In this document: piece by piece, positions 50,315 through 58,855 of the stretch | Position numbering within the stretch: position 1 is the stretch's first letter | How the letters are laid out: each line of letters begins with the position of its first letter | NCBI GenBank assembly: GCA_019187225.1 | Contig: JABAQQ010000011.1 | Coordinates: 186,001-250,000 of the forward strand | Direction: 5' to 3' | Source of the DNA: Saprospiraceae bacterium | Lineage (GTDB): Bacteria; Bacteroidota; Bacteroidia; Chitinophagales; Saprospiraceae | Length of the DNA: 64,000 bases | The notes under the pieces: generated by a model | Told to the model about the DNA's origin: nothing | Databases searched by the model: none | What the model saw: only the letters and a program-made list of their open reading frames with translations | Translations under genes and position numbers: made by a program

Positions 50315-52351
50315 TTAACCCCCTTCATTTTGTGGCACCATAACTGCGTTGATCAGGTCGCCCGGACGGATCTGGTGCACCACGTCCATTCCCGATTTTA
50401 CTTTTCCGAAAATTGTGTAGCGTCCATCCAGGTGCGGGCGGGGGGAGTGCGTGATGAAGAATTGTGTCCCCTCGGTGTCCGTACCAGCCGACGCCATACC
50501 AACATAGCCTTCCCGGTCGTACCACATAAGCCCGATTTCCGTGCGAATGGAAAAATCGAGAGCGCCATAGCCGTCGCCGCGAGGGCAGCCATCCTGGATC
50601 ACGTGATTGGGGACGACGCGATGGAAACTTTTGCCGTTGAAAAAACCGCTGGCGGCGAGCTTCAGGAAATTGGCAACCGAACCCGGTGCGATGTGCGGGT
50701 ACATTTCCAGCACGATTTTGCCTTTAGCCGTTTCGATGTTCACCTCCGTTTTTTGCGACACTGTTTTCAGGATATCCCAGTCAATCGGATGATTGTAAGG
50801 GATTTTTGGAAGAGGCGAATAGGGTCTGTTTTCCAAAAATGCGATGGCCGAATCCAGCTCTGCATATGCTTCGTAGTCGCGCGGGAGTTTAAGTTGTTCG
50901 AGACCCGATTTTAGAATTCCGATCCGGGAGGAATCACGTAAAGTCTTGAAATTCATGTTGTTCACCCGGAACCCGTCGGCGCCTTCTGCGATCATGCCGG
51001 GGTCGCCGGAGGCGACGATCTCCTTCAGATACCGGTGAAAAGCGAAGCGGATATTTTTGTATTCTTCTCCAAAAAGTGCATACAAATTCGGCTTTCGCAT
51101 AATGGTCACCAGCGCCTCGGCGGCAGCGGTTTTGACCGCCGGGTGCGGGTCTGTAAATCCCCGGTCGTGGATAAAACGGTAGTTCCATCCGTATTCGGAC
51201 AAAGCGCGCAGGCATGCTGCCCGTTCGTAGGGTGTTTTGCTTTGTGCGAACAGACCCTGGAGCCTGCCGTTCACAAATTCTTTCGTTTGCGGCTTACCCG
51301 ACAGGAATTTGACCGAAGCCTGATGCAGCAAAATCTGGACAAGTACAGGCAGGTTTGGATTGTCCTGTGTGATACGCCAATAATAGTCGCCGTCTTTGGT
51401 CTGACCGTTGTTCACAAAAAATGTCGCTGCCGTTTGGCTCACGTGAGGGTTGGGATTGCTTATGAGCGGCACGACCAGCGATCGCACCGTATCGTAATCG
51501 AATTTGGCTAAGGCGTTGATGATGTTGCATTGCACCCGCCAATCCTGTTCCGTTTGGATGGCATTGGCAAGGCGGTTGAATGCAGGGCCGATCGGTGTTT
51601 TTCCCAGAGCAGTTGCGATCGCCATTCGGATGCCGGCGTGGTTGGATGCCCGGATAAAGGCGACAGAAATTTCTTCGACTTGTACACTGTCGAAAGTAAG
51701 TCCTTTGGTGCGGGCAAGGTAGTGGGCAGCCATAAGGCGTGCAGGTTCGGGCAGGCCGTCGTCCTGGACGTATCTGACCATAAGTGCTGTGGCTTCGGGG
51801 CGCAACGAATCGCGTTGCCCGAAGCGGTAAATGGCGCGGCACTGGCCTTCCAGCAGCAGCGTATCGGATGGTTGGTAGGTTGTGACGGTGGCGATATTTT
51901 TCAGGCTGGCCCGGGAGCCGCATTTGCCAATGGCTTCGAGCACGACTGCATTGAAGCGTTGATGAACAGAATTGGGGTCGTCGGAAACAAACGCCTCGAT
52001 CAGTGGCTTTTCGCACTTGGACGAGGCGATTTGTCCCAATGAAAAGGCTGCTGCGATGCGCACATCCTCCACCGTGTCGCGCAGGAGCGGCGCCAATGCC
52101 TGCACAATGGTGGTGTCGTGGAAAGAGGCGAAAGCAAGCGCTGCCAGATACCGCATCGTCGCGTCTTTGTCACTCAAATACCGGCGGAGACTGTCCACTT
52201 TACGCTCATCGCGGAAATTGTAGAGTTTCTGCACCATCGGGTCGCGCAGGTCGAGGTTGACCTGTCCCGTTTTCGGAGCGCCGGGAGGCGGTGGAGGTGT
52301 GCATTGCACCAGGCAGGCAGCGGTCAGTAACAGCAAGAATAAGCGCATCAT
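50315..52351 (-). CDS. HEAT-repeat lipoprotein with C-terminal cyclophilin (peptidylprolyl isomerase) domain
   Basis: 678 residues (677 if the second Met is used). Lipoprotein signal RLFLLLLTAACLVQC. Residues ~40-500 are HEAT-like helical repeats (YLAALAFASFHDTTIVQAL; VRIAAAFSLGQIASSKCEKPLIEAF; and others). Residues ~525-678 are a cyclophilin domain (KGKIVLEMYPHIAPGSVANFLKLA, FHRVVPNHVIQDGCPRGDG, GTQFFITHSPRPHLDGRYTIFGKV), with catalytic Arg in FHRVV. It is likely a periplasmic chaperone that holds clients on the HEAT scaffold while isomerising prolines. Confidence 0.9.
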   Translation of the reverse strand: MMRLFLLLLTAACLVQCTPPPPPGAPKTGQVNLDLRDPMVQKLYNFRDERKVDSLRRYLSDKDATMRYLAALAFASFHDTTIVQALAPLLRDTVEDVRIAAAFSLGQIASSKCEKPLIEAFVSDDPNSVHQRFNAVVLEAIGKCGSRASLKNIATVTTYQPSDTLLLEGQCRAIYRFGQRDSLRPEATALMVRYVQDDGLPEPARLMAAHYLARTKGLTFDSVQVEEISVAFIRASNHAGIRMAIATALGKTPIGPAFNRLANAIQTEQDWRVQCNIINALAKFDYDTVRSLVVPLISNPNPHVSQTAATFFVNNGQTKDGDYYWRITQDNPNLPVLVQILLHQASVKFLSGKPQTKEFVNGRLQGLFAQSKTPYERAACLRALSEYGWNYRFIHDRGFTDPHPAVKTAAAEALVTIMRKPNLYALFGEEYKNIRFAFHRYLKEIVASGDPGMIAEGADGFRVNNMNFKTLRDSSRIGILKSGLEQLKLPRDYEAYAELDSAIAFLENRPYSPLPKIPYNHPIDWDILKTVSQKTEVNIETAKGKIVLEMYPHIAPGSVANFLKLAASGFFNGKSFHRVVPNHVIQDGCPRGDGYGALDFSIRTEIGLMWYDREGYVGMASAGTDTEGTQFFITHSPRPHLDGRYTIFGKVKSGMDVVHQIRPGDLINAVMVPQNEGG

Positions 52352-52404
52352 GGAAGAGCATTTCGCTTTTGGAACGGGGCAAAAATAGAAAAGAAGGTCG
52401 CTTT

Positions 52405-52710
52405 TTATTTAGGAACTGTCTTCAACTGTTCCTGAATTTCCCGGAGCCTGTGCTGTTTGATGGAATCTATCATTCGGGGCAATTCGGTCAAGCGCCGTTG
52501 TTGGCACAGGGTATCCAGCTCCTGGCGCGCAATATTGATTTGAACCTGCGAAATCGAATCAATCGCTTGTCGCGTATCGGCATCGAGCGGTTTGTTCTGG
52601 CTGCCACAGGCCGAGAAAAGTGGCAGTAGCAGCAGCAGGTTTATCCGCCGAAACTTTGGTGAAGGAGGGAACGATGGCAGTAAGCGGTGGGCAGTATTTA
52701 TCAGCGACAT
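52405..52710 (-). CDS. Small putative lipoprotein
   Basis: 101 residues. INLLLLLPLFSAC is a lipobox-type signal after an unusually long polar N-terminus of ~22 residues, so the true start may be an alternative codon nearer to RRINLLL. The mature part is short, helical and charged (RQAIDSISQVQINIARQELDTL; KQHRLREIQEQLK). It lies 53 nt upstream of the cyclophilin gene on the same strand and may be co-transcribed. No family recognised. Confidence 0.55.
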   Translation of the reverse strand: MSLINTAHRLLPSFPPSPKFRRINLLLLLPLFSACGSQNKPLDADTRQAIDSISQVQINIARQELDTLCQQRRLTELPRMIDSIKQHRLREIQEQLKTVPK

Positions 52711-52743
52711 ATAAAATCAGGATAGGGGTGAAAAAGTCATCGT

Positions 52744-53115
52744 TCATCCTTTGATAACTTTCCCCGTTTGTTTTTCGATGTGTAGTTCGCCCCATTCACG
52801 GATGGCGTTGATAACGGGTTCGAGTGTCCGTCCGCAATCGGTAAGGCTGTATTCCACGGTGGGCGGCACGGTGGCGTAGGCTTTGCGGCGGACGATGCCG
52901 TTGGCTTCCAGCTCTTTCAGGGCTGCAATGAGCATGCGGGGGGTGATGCCGCCCACTTCGCGTTCCAGTTCCTTAAAACGCAGGGTGCCTCTTTTAAGCA
53001 GGCTGTAAATGATGGAAAACTTCCACTTTCCTTCCAACAGGTCGAGCGTCGCGCGGAATGGGCATTCCAAAGGGGTAAATACATTTTTCTTTAAACTTTT
53101 TTTCGTCGCAAGCAT
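52744..53115 (-). CDS. HxlR family transcriptional regulator
   Basis: 123 residues from ATG 53115. CPFRATLDLLEGKWKFSIIYSLLKRGTLRFKELEREVGGITPRMLIAALKELEANGIVRR is the winged helix-turn-helix of HxlR/MarR-type repressors, with a single conserved cysteine near the N-terminus that often senses oxidants or electrophiles. It is divergent from a pirin gene, a common target of HxlR regulators. The longer open frame upstream to 53481 overlaps the pirin gene and was not used. Confidence 0.9.
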   Translation of the reverse strand: MLATKKSLKKNVFTPLECPFRATLDLLEGKWKFSIIYSLLKRGTLRFKELEREVGGITPRMLIAALKELEANGIVRRKAYATVPPTVEYSLTDCGRTLEPVINAIREWGELHIEKQTGKVIKG

Positions 53116-53253
53116 TTGATTTTCAGCAAAAGTTACAAAAATGAAACTGATATACAAACTTGAAACTACTTGCAAAAGTATAGTATCTTCCCATAATTTT
53201 GTACAGATTTTTGAAAACCATTCTTCACTCATTTGCCCGTTCACTTTTTGACC

Positions 53254-54129
53254 ATGCGACGTAAAGATTTTCTCAAAACAGGCCTTTTCGGCATCGGCAT
53301 TTTCGCTACCTCCAAAACGGTGGGCAACCTCGCTCAAAACGGCATTGACGAACTCAGGCCACTCGATGTACTCGGTTTCAATCACCTTCCAAATACGGAG
53401 TCTAAAATCATGGCAAACACTGTTTTGCACAAGGCCGATTCGCGCGGCCACGCCAACCACGGATGGCTCGACAGCCACCACACTTTTTCATTTGCCAATT
53501 ATTACAACCCTGAGCGGATGCATTTCGGAGTGCTGCGCGTCCTGAACGACGACATTGTCGCGCCGGGACGCGGCTTCGGCACGCACCCGCACGACAACAT
53601 GGAGATCATATCCATCCCGCTTTCCGGCGACCTCGAACACAAGGATTCGATGGGCAACACGACTGTCATCCAACAGGGCGATATCCAGGTGATGAGCGCA
53701 GGCACAGGTATCCAGCACTCCGAATTCAATAAGAACAGGGACAAAGACGTGCGTTTTTTGCAAATCTGGCTGTTCCCCAACAAGCGCAGTGTGACGCCGC
53801 GTTACGACCAGATCACGCTCGATACCGCAAAATTGAAAAACAACTTATTGCAGGTGCTTTCACCCAATGCCGACGACGACGGGGTGTGGATTCATCAGGA
53901 TGCATGGTTCCACCTCGGCCAATTGGACAAGGATTTTAAAACCGAATATACACTGAAAAACAAGGATAAAAACGGCGTTTATGCCTTCGTCATTGACGGC
54001 GATGTGACCATCAACGGCCAGGCACTCAACCGCCGCGACGGCCTCGGTATCTGGAATGTGGACAAACTGGACATTACCGCCGACTCGAACGCGCAGCTCC
54101 TGCTCATGGAAGTGCCTATGACGCTGTAA
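53254..54129 (+). CDS. Pirin family protein with Tat-type leader
   Basis: 291 residues. The N-terminus MRRKDFLKTGLFGIGIFA looks like a twin-arginine signal; an alternative ATG at 53410 (MANTVLHKADSRGHANHG) would give a cytosolic pirin. The bicupin has the metal ligands in GTHPHDNMEIISIPL and GIQHSEFN. The second cupin is degenerate. Pirins can act as quercetinases or redox-linked regulators. It is divergent from hxlR-like, 138 nt between starts, and ends in an intrinsic terminator. Confidence 0.87.
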   Translation: MRRKDFLKTGLFGIGIFATSKTVGNLAQNGIDELRPLDVLGFNHLPNTESKIMANTVLHKADSRGHANHGWLDSHHTFSFANYYNPERMHFGVLRVLNDDIVAPGRGFGTHPHDNMEIISIPLSGDLEHKDSMGNTTVIQQGDIQVMSAGTGIQHSEFNKNRDKDVRFLQIWLFPNKRSVTPRYDQITLDTAKLKNNLLQVLSPNADDDGVWIHQDAWFHLGQLDKDFKTEYTLKNKDKNGVYAFVIDGDVTINGQALNRRDGLGIWNVDKLDITADSNAQLLLMEVPMTL

Positions 54130-54162
54130 AGGTCTCTGGCCCAAATGATCCGGGGTTTACAA

Positions 54163-54203
54163 AAGTCCCGTCGTGCAGCATGCGCGGCGGGACTTCTTTT
54201 TTT
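54163..54203 (+). terminator. Intrinsic terminator of the pirin gene
   Basis: Stem AAGTCCCG/CGGGACTT (54163-54170 with 54188-54195), with further internal pairing, and a T7 run. Confidence 0.8.
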
Positions 54204-54265
54204 CATCGCCTCACTCATTACAACTCCTTTTTCACTCATGGAAATGCCACATTCGCTCAAAGGAG

Positions 54266-54298
54266 TTTGAGGAGTAGGGCATGTGGCCTGCACTTTCG
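54266..54298 (+). promoter_or_regulatory. Promoter of the FN3 lipoprotein gene
   Basis: TTTG (54266-54269), 21 nt, CACTTTCG (54291-54298): a Bacteroidota-type promoter 31 nt before the start codon. The CACTTT box resembles the small-RNA promoters. Confidence 0.45.
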
Positions 54299-54329
54299 TC
54301 CCAATGATTCACTAAAAGGAAATCTAATC

Positions 54330-54800
54330 ATGAAAACGTACCTCTTTCTTTCCGCTTTATCCCTTGTCATGTCGATGACTGCTTGCCAAAAAGACAATCC
54401 GCTCACTCCTACCGTCAATAAAAGAGCATTTCTTCTCGCTACGGACGACCGCTGCGGTTGTTTGCCTCCTGTGGAATTCGATGTCCGGAATACTACCGAT
54501 GTGTCTGCTGACCTGCACTGGAATACCATGCCGGAAGCAACCGCTTACCGGGTTGAGGTGAGCAGCGAAGACCTCCCTGAAGCGGGTGATGTATCTGCCA
54601 ACGTCCATATCTTCGAAGTAACGGAGGACAACCAGCTCAGCCTGACGGGGCTCAACCCCGGTACCCAATATCAATACCGTGTGACCACGCTTTGCCGCAG
54701 CATGGAAAGCTATGCCTCAGAGACGATGTACTTTGAAACCATTGAACCGGTATCCGGGGATCCCGGCTATCATCCCGCGAAGGCTTATGAAGACCATTGA
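54330..54800 (+). CDS. FN3-domain lipoprotein
   Basis: 156 residues. Signal MKTYLFLSALSLVMSMTAC with lipidated Cys at about 19. The mature part contains one fibronectin type III domain (VSADLHWNTMPEATAYRVEVSS ... LTGLNPGTQYQYRVTTLC) and a short tail. It is probably displayed on the outer membrane. Function unknown. It is bounded by terminators at both sides, so it is a single-gene unit. Confidence 0.75.
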   Translation: MKTYLFLSALSLVMSMTACQKDNPLTPTVNKRAFLLATDDRCGCLPPVEFDVRNTTDVSADLHWNTMPEATAYRVEVSSEDLPEAGDVSANVHIFEVTEDNQLSLTGLNPGTQYQYRVTTLCRSMESYASETMYFETIEPVSGDPGYHPAKAYEDH

Positions 54801-54804
54801 TGCA

Positions 54805-54861
54805 TTATCTTACCCACCGCGTCATTCCGAGGCACGAGGAATGACGCGGTGGATAAGATAA
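54805..54861. terminator. 24-bp hairpin after the FN3 lipoprotein gene
   Basis: Arms 54805-54828 and 54838-54861 pair with one mismatch around a 9-nt loop. There is no long T-tract, but its position 5 nt after the stop codon fits a terminator or mRNA 3'-end stabiliser. Confidence 0.6.
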
Positions 54862-54987
54862 ATCCGGTATTTATTTTTTAGCCGTTACTTAACAGTTTTT
54901 TGCATAAAAGCAGTAAAAACTCTATACAGTTCGCCCTCTTTCAGCACCTTCGCAACGTCAATTTGTAGTTTCTCACTGTCCTTACCT

Positions 54988-56229
54988 GTGAACATCGCAA
55001 TCGTCGGCGGCGGCGCAGCCGGATTTTTTGCCGCCATCACCTGCGCGGAGGCCAATCCGGCCTGCCGCGTCATTATTTTTGAGCGGGGTAAAGCTGTGTT
55101 GGAGAAAGTGCGCATTTCCGGCGGCGGGCGTTGTAATGTGACGCACGCCTGCTTCGACGCACGCGAACTCGTGCAATACTATCCGCGTGGTGGTCGCGAA
55201 TTGCTGGGGCCTTTCACGCAGTTTGGCCCGGCGCAGACGGTGGAATGGTTTGCCCGGCGTGGCGTGATGCTCAAGACCGAGACCGATGGCCGGATGTTTC
55301 CGGTGAGCGACGATTCTCAAACGATAATGGATTGTCTGCAAAACGCTGCCCGCCTCGCAGGCGTGCAGGTGCGAACCAGTGCAAGGGTGGAAGCGTTCCA
55401 GTCGCTTTCTTCCGGCGCCTGGCAACTGAGGCTTACCGGCGAACGGACGCCGCTGGTATTTGACAAAGTACTCATTGCCACAGGCAGTAACGCCGCCGTT
55501 TGGGAGATACTGCGTACGCTGGGACACAATATTGTCGAACCGGTGGCCTCGTTGTTTACTTTTAATACGAAGGATACCCGCCTGCGCGATCTGTCGGGGC
55601 TGTCAGTACTACAAGTCCATCTCCGGATACCCGGTACCAAACTATCGGCGGAAGGGCCGCTGTTGGTGACGCATTGGGGACTGAGCGGCCCGGCGGTATT
55701 GCGGATATCGGCCTGGGGCGCACGGGAATTGCATCGTATGGAATACCGTTTCCCATTGGAGGTCAATTTTTTGGGGAAGACAACTCAGATGGCAGCAATG
55801 GAAGATTTATGGCGCCTGCGCTCGGAACAAGGGAAAAGATCAATAGCCGCCAATGCTCAATTCGGACTGCCGCTTCGCCTTTGGCAAAGCCTCGTCCATA
55901 CTGTGCGCATCCCCGGCGAGCAGCGTTGGGCCGATCTGGACAAAAAGAATGCAGCCAACCTCGCACTCCAGTTGACCGCTGCCGTTTTTCAGATTTCAGG
56001 AAAAAGTACTTTCAAGGAAGAGTTTGTAACAGCGGGCGGGGTGGCGCTCAAAGAATTGAATTTCAAAACATTCGAAAGTAAGATACACCCCAACCTATTC
56101 CTCGCGGGCGAAGTGCTGGACATAGACGCCATTACCGGGGGATTTAATTTTCAGGCGGCGTGGACGGGAGGGTGGCTTGCAGGGAAAGCCATGGCCGGTT
56201 CAACGATCAGTGCTTCTTCTCCCCCTTAA
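54988..56229 (+). CDS. HI0933-family NAD(P)/FAD-dependent oxidoreductase
   Basis: 413 residues from GTG 54988. The start codon is non-ATG but gives NIAIVGGGAAGFFAAI, the FAD-binding GxGxxG site, at exactly the right place. RISGGGRCNVTH and the C-terminal GGVALKELNFKTFESK, LFLAGEVLDIDAITGGFNFQAAWTGG are diagnostic of the HI0933/YhiN group. The substrate is unknown. Its last 23 nt overlap the 3' end of the convergent DUF1684 gene. Confidence 0.92.
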   Translation: MNIAIVGGGAAGFFAAITCAEANPACRVIIFERGKAVLEKVRISGGGRCNVTHACFDARELVQYYPRGGRELLGPFTQFGPAQTVEWFARRGVMLKTETDGRMFPVSDDSQTIMDCLQNAARLAGVQVRTSARVEAFQSLSSGAWQLRLTGERTPLVFDKVLIATGSNAAVWEILRTLGHNIVEPVASLFTFNTKDTRLRDLSGLSVLQVHLRIPGTKLSAEGPLLVTHWGLSGPAVLRISAWGARELHRMEYRFPLEVNFLGKTTQMAAMEDLWRLRSEQGKRSIAANAQFGLPLRLWQSLVHTVRIPGEQRWADLDKKNAANLALQLTAAVFQISGKSTFKEEFVTAGGVALKELNFKTFESKIHPNLFLAGEVLDIDAITGGFNFQAAWTGGWLAGKAMAGSTISASSPP

Positions 56230-56827
56230 AATTCTGCTCTCCCGCTTCCACGGCCACATCGAGGTGATTCTCGGAGGGCGGTATAGGGCAGTTGAAGCCA
56301 TCGCTGTAAGCGCACCAGGGGTTGTAGCATTTGTTGAAATCAATCACCATCGTTTGATCAGAATTGATGTCGCCCGTTTTAAGGTCGAGGTAGCGCCCGC
56401 CACCATAAGTAAAATCGTCGTTGGTCAGGTCTTTGAACGGCAGGAACAGATAGTCAAAATACTTCTGGGAAGTCATCAGCCGCAGGTTCTGATAAACGCG
56501 CAGGCTGTATTTTTTCCCGTTTTTTTCAAAAGTCAGGATACCGTACTGCTGATAGCGGGCGCTGCGACCGCTGTAAGCAGGCATATCGAAGGGTTGGGTG
56601 TCGGGAGTGCGTTCGAATTTTGCGCGGATGCGCCAGGCAATATCGGGCGAATAAAAATCGAGGAAAGCGGTATCCGATTCTGTGAGCGGCGAGCGCGTCT
56701 CGCTCAGAAAATGCTCTTTGTATTCCTGACGGTGACGGGCAATTTCAGCGGCGTAAGCGGTATCGGCGTTTTGTGCAAGGAGATTTTGCGTGAAGGCGGC
56801 GAGGAGTAAAATAAATGCGTATTTCAT
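56207..56827 (-). CDS. DUF1684 family exported protein
   Basis: 206 residues from ATG 56827; signal peptide MKYAFILLLAAFTQNLLAQ. YKEHFLSETRSPL, FYSPDIAWRIRAKF, DDFTYGGGRYLDL and the cysteine-containing CYNPWCAYSDGFNCPIPP match DUF1684. It is a family of unknown function with a jelly-roll-like fold, related to proteins that bind small ligands. The 3' end overlaps the flavoprotein gene tail to tail by 23 nt. Confidence 0.87.
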   Translation of the reverse strand: MKYAFILLLAAFTQNLLAQNADTAYAAEIARHRQEYKEHFLSETRSPLTESDTAFLDFYSPDIAWRIRAKFERTPDTQPFDMPAYSGRSARYQQYGILTFEKNGKKYSLRVYQNLRLMTSQKYFDYLFLPFKDLTNDDFTYGGGRYLDLKTGDINSDQTMVIDFNKCYNPWCAYSDGFNCPIPPSENHLDVAVEAGEQNFKGEKKH

Positions 56828-56980
56828 TGATAAACAATCGCTTAAAATAATTTTGTATCTGGCTGAAAAATTGCCGGGAGCATTTAAACCGGCAGTATTT
56901 TGAAGCCAGGCTGGCGCCAAAGATAATGCGGCCTTACGCGATGGCGATAGCAATTATGGCAAAAGTATTTCAAGCGTATC

Positions 56981-58150
56981 TTACAACAGGCCTTCCAGGT
57001 AGTGCTCTTTGATGCCGAATCCCGCTTTCAGGTGTGCCACTTTTTCCAACGCTTCCCGGCGTCGGTCGTCGCCTCTTTTTTGTTGCTTTTCGTCGGCAGT
57101 GGCAGTGATCATTACATTTTTAGCCGTGTGTTCGGTGGAGATGAACTCAAACACCGATGTTTTGTAACCTTCGGCTTCGAGCAGCAGTGCCCGGATGCCA
57201 TCGGTGATGATCTCCGCCTGGCGTTCTTCGAGAATGCCGTGGCGCAATACCGGCGCAAGTTCGTTGCGGGTATGCAATTCCTTTCGGATCTGTTTGTGGC
57301 AACAGGGGGCGGCGATGATGATCCTGGCTTTGTTCCGAACTCCGGCAGCCAGGGCCAGGTCGGTTGCCGTATCGCAGGCGTGCAGGGCAATGAGCATGTC
57401 GAGGCGTTCGGGCTGGAATTCGGAAATATCCTGGGAGATGAATTGAAGGCCTTGAAAGTCCGCAGATTGTGCCGTTTTGTTGCACAATTCCACCAATTTG
57501 GGGCGAAGCTCGATGCCAGTGATTTGGGGCGTGAAACCCATTCTGTTTTTCAGGAAGTCGTAAAGCGCAAAGGTCAGGTAACCTTTTCCCGAACCCATGT
57601 CGGCAATGCGGGCGTCGGGAGGCAGCGGGCATTCGCGCAACAGGCTTTCGATGATCTCGAGGTATTTGTTGATCTGCCGCCATTTGTCCTGAGCGTCTGA
57701 CCGCACAGTACCATTGGCGCTCGTGATGCCCAGCGCATGCAACCAGGGAGCGGCCGGGTCGAGCAGGCGTTGTTTGATGCGGTCGTGGGAAGTATCCACA
57801 GCAATGTGATGAGAGGCTTTTTTGGACGAAAGAACCGGCTCGCCGTTTTTGGAGAAACTCAGGCTGAAATCGCGGTCGGGAGTGAACAGGTCGGCATTGA
57901 GAAATTCTTTGCCCAACATTGTTTCGAGGTGTTCGAGTGATTCGTTCAGGTCGTAGTTTTTTACCTCGTCGCGGTTCTTGTACCGGTAATTAAAAGCGAT
58001 CAAAAGCCCCTTTTTCAAGGCTACCGGTCGAAGATAGACATTTTTGAGATCATCCGGAGCAACAGAAGTTGGCTTACCCAAAGTGCATTTGAGCAGGCGC
58101 CCGGCTTCGAAGGCATGGCGAAAGGATGCAAGAAATTGAGAAAGGGGCAT
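56981..58150 (-). CDS. Class I SAM-dependent methyltransferase (METTL25/RRNAD1-like)
   Basis: 389 residues. The N-terminal ~160 residues are a helical accessory region. SAM-binding motif I IADMGSGKGYLTFALYDFL is at about 193-211, motif II is GIELRPKLVELC, then LIALHACDTATDLALAAGV and APCCHKQIRKEL, a combination typical of METTL25-like methyltransferases thought to act on RNA or protein. It lies 8 nt after the two-helix membrane protein gene, so the two share a transcript. Confidence 0.87.
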   Translation of the reverse strand: MPLSQFLASFRHAFEAGRLLKCTLGKPTSVAPDDLKNVYLRPVALKKGLLIAFNYRYKNRDEVKNYDLNESLEHLETMLGKEFLNADLFTPDRDFSLSFSKNGEPVLSSKKASHHIAVDTSHDRIKQRLLDPAAPWLHALGITSANGTVRSDAQDKWRQINKYLEIIESLLRECPLPPDARIADMGSGKGYLTFALYDFLKNRMGFTPQITGIELRPKLVELCNKTAQSADFQGLQFISQDISEFQPERLDMLIALHACDTATDLALAAGVRNKARIIIAAPCCHKQIRKELHTRNELAPVLRHGILEERQAEIITDGIRALLLEAEGYKTSVFEFISTEHTAKNVMITATADEKQQKRGDDRRREALEKVAHLKAGFGIKEHYLEGLL

Positions 58151-58158
58151 AGCAATAT

Positions 58159-58578
58159 TTATCGGTTTGCTTCGCGTCGCAATTGGGCGCGCCGCCGCAG
58201 TTCTTCTTCAATCACTCGTTGGGCGAATTCGAGTTCGCCTTTGCTCTCGAAACGTTTTTTTTGCCAAAAAACGATAAACAGGAATCCGGCGAAGCACAGC
58301 GCCGTTGCGCCGAATGTGGCAAAAGAGAGCCACCTGAATCCAACGATGTAAAATGACATGGCCAGCAAAGCCCAGCCTGTGCCTATTGCTCCTATGATGA
58401 TAGCGAGGCGTTGCCGTCCTTTGAACAAAGCCAGGCGTTCGCGTGCCTGGGCATGGAGTTCCATCAGATGTTCGGCGCCGAAATGCACCGGCCCCAGTTC
58501 GTCGAGCAGGCGGAAATCGTCGTTGGCCTCGTGTTCGAGGCGATCAAAAACGTCGGGTTGGTGCGGGCGGCGGAACAT
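58159..58578 (-). CDS. Hypothetical two-helix membrane protein
   Basis: 139 residues. A cytosolic N-terminal helix pair with many charges (RLEHEANDDFRLLDELGPVHFGAEHLMELHAQARERLALF) is followed by two membrane helices (~58-77 and 83-103) and a charged coiled-coil tail (FAQRVIEEELRRRAQLRREA). No family recognised. It precedes the methyltransferase gene in the same transcript. Confidence 0.65.
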   Translation of the reverse strand: MFRRPHQPDVFDRLEHEANDDFRLLDELGPVHFGAEHLMELHAQARERLALFKGRQRLAIIIGAIGTGWALLAMSFYIVGFRWLSFATFGATALCFAGFLFIVFWQKKRFESKGELEFAQRVIEEELRRRAQLRREANR

Positions 58579-58797
58579 ATGGACTTTATTTTTTCATAAG
58601 AACGAAAAAAAGACGCGCAGGGTTGGCTGGATGCAAGCGCGCATTATACATTTAACAGGCAAAAGTCCGATTTTTTTGCATAAATATCGGCATTAAAATG
58701 TTTTTGGACAAAACTTTTTTCAGGCAGGCTGCCACTGCGAAAGCAGCGAACTTACGGAGAGTTTTCACAACAATCCGATTGATAAATATTCCTTACC

Positions 58798-58805
58798 TAC
58801 CTTTG
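58798..58805 (+). promoter_or_regulatory. -7 promoter box of ftsK
   Basis: TACCTTTG, an exact -7 consensus, 50 nt before the start codon. Confidence 0.5.
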
Positions 58806-58855
58806 CGGTCAGGTAACAATGATCTGACCCACCGACCGAACCTGGAACACACGGC

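Noticed and set aside
53116-53481. Longer HxlR reading frame extending into the pirin gene
   Set aside because: The extension overlaps the start and Tat-like leader of the divergent pirin gene and adds ~122 residues not found in HxlR proteins.
54805-54861. Hairpin as a riboswitch of the flavoprotein gene
   Set aside because: It is a simple long stem directly after a stop codon, more than 120 nt from the next start, with no conserved ligand-binding core.
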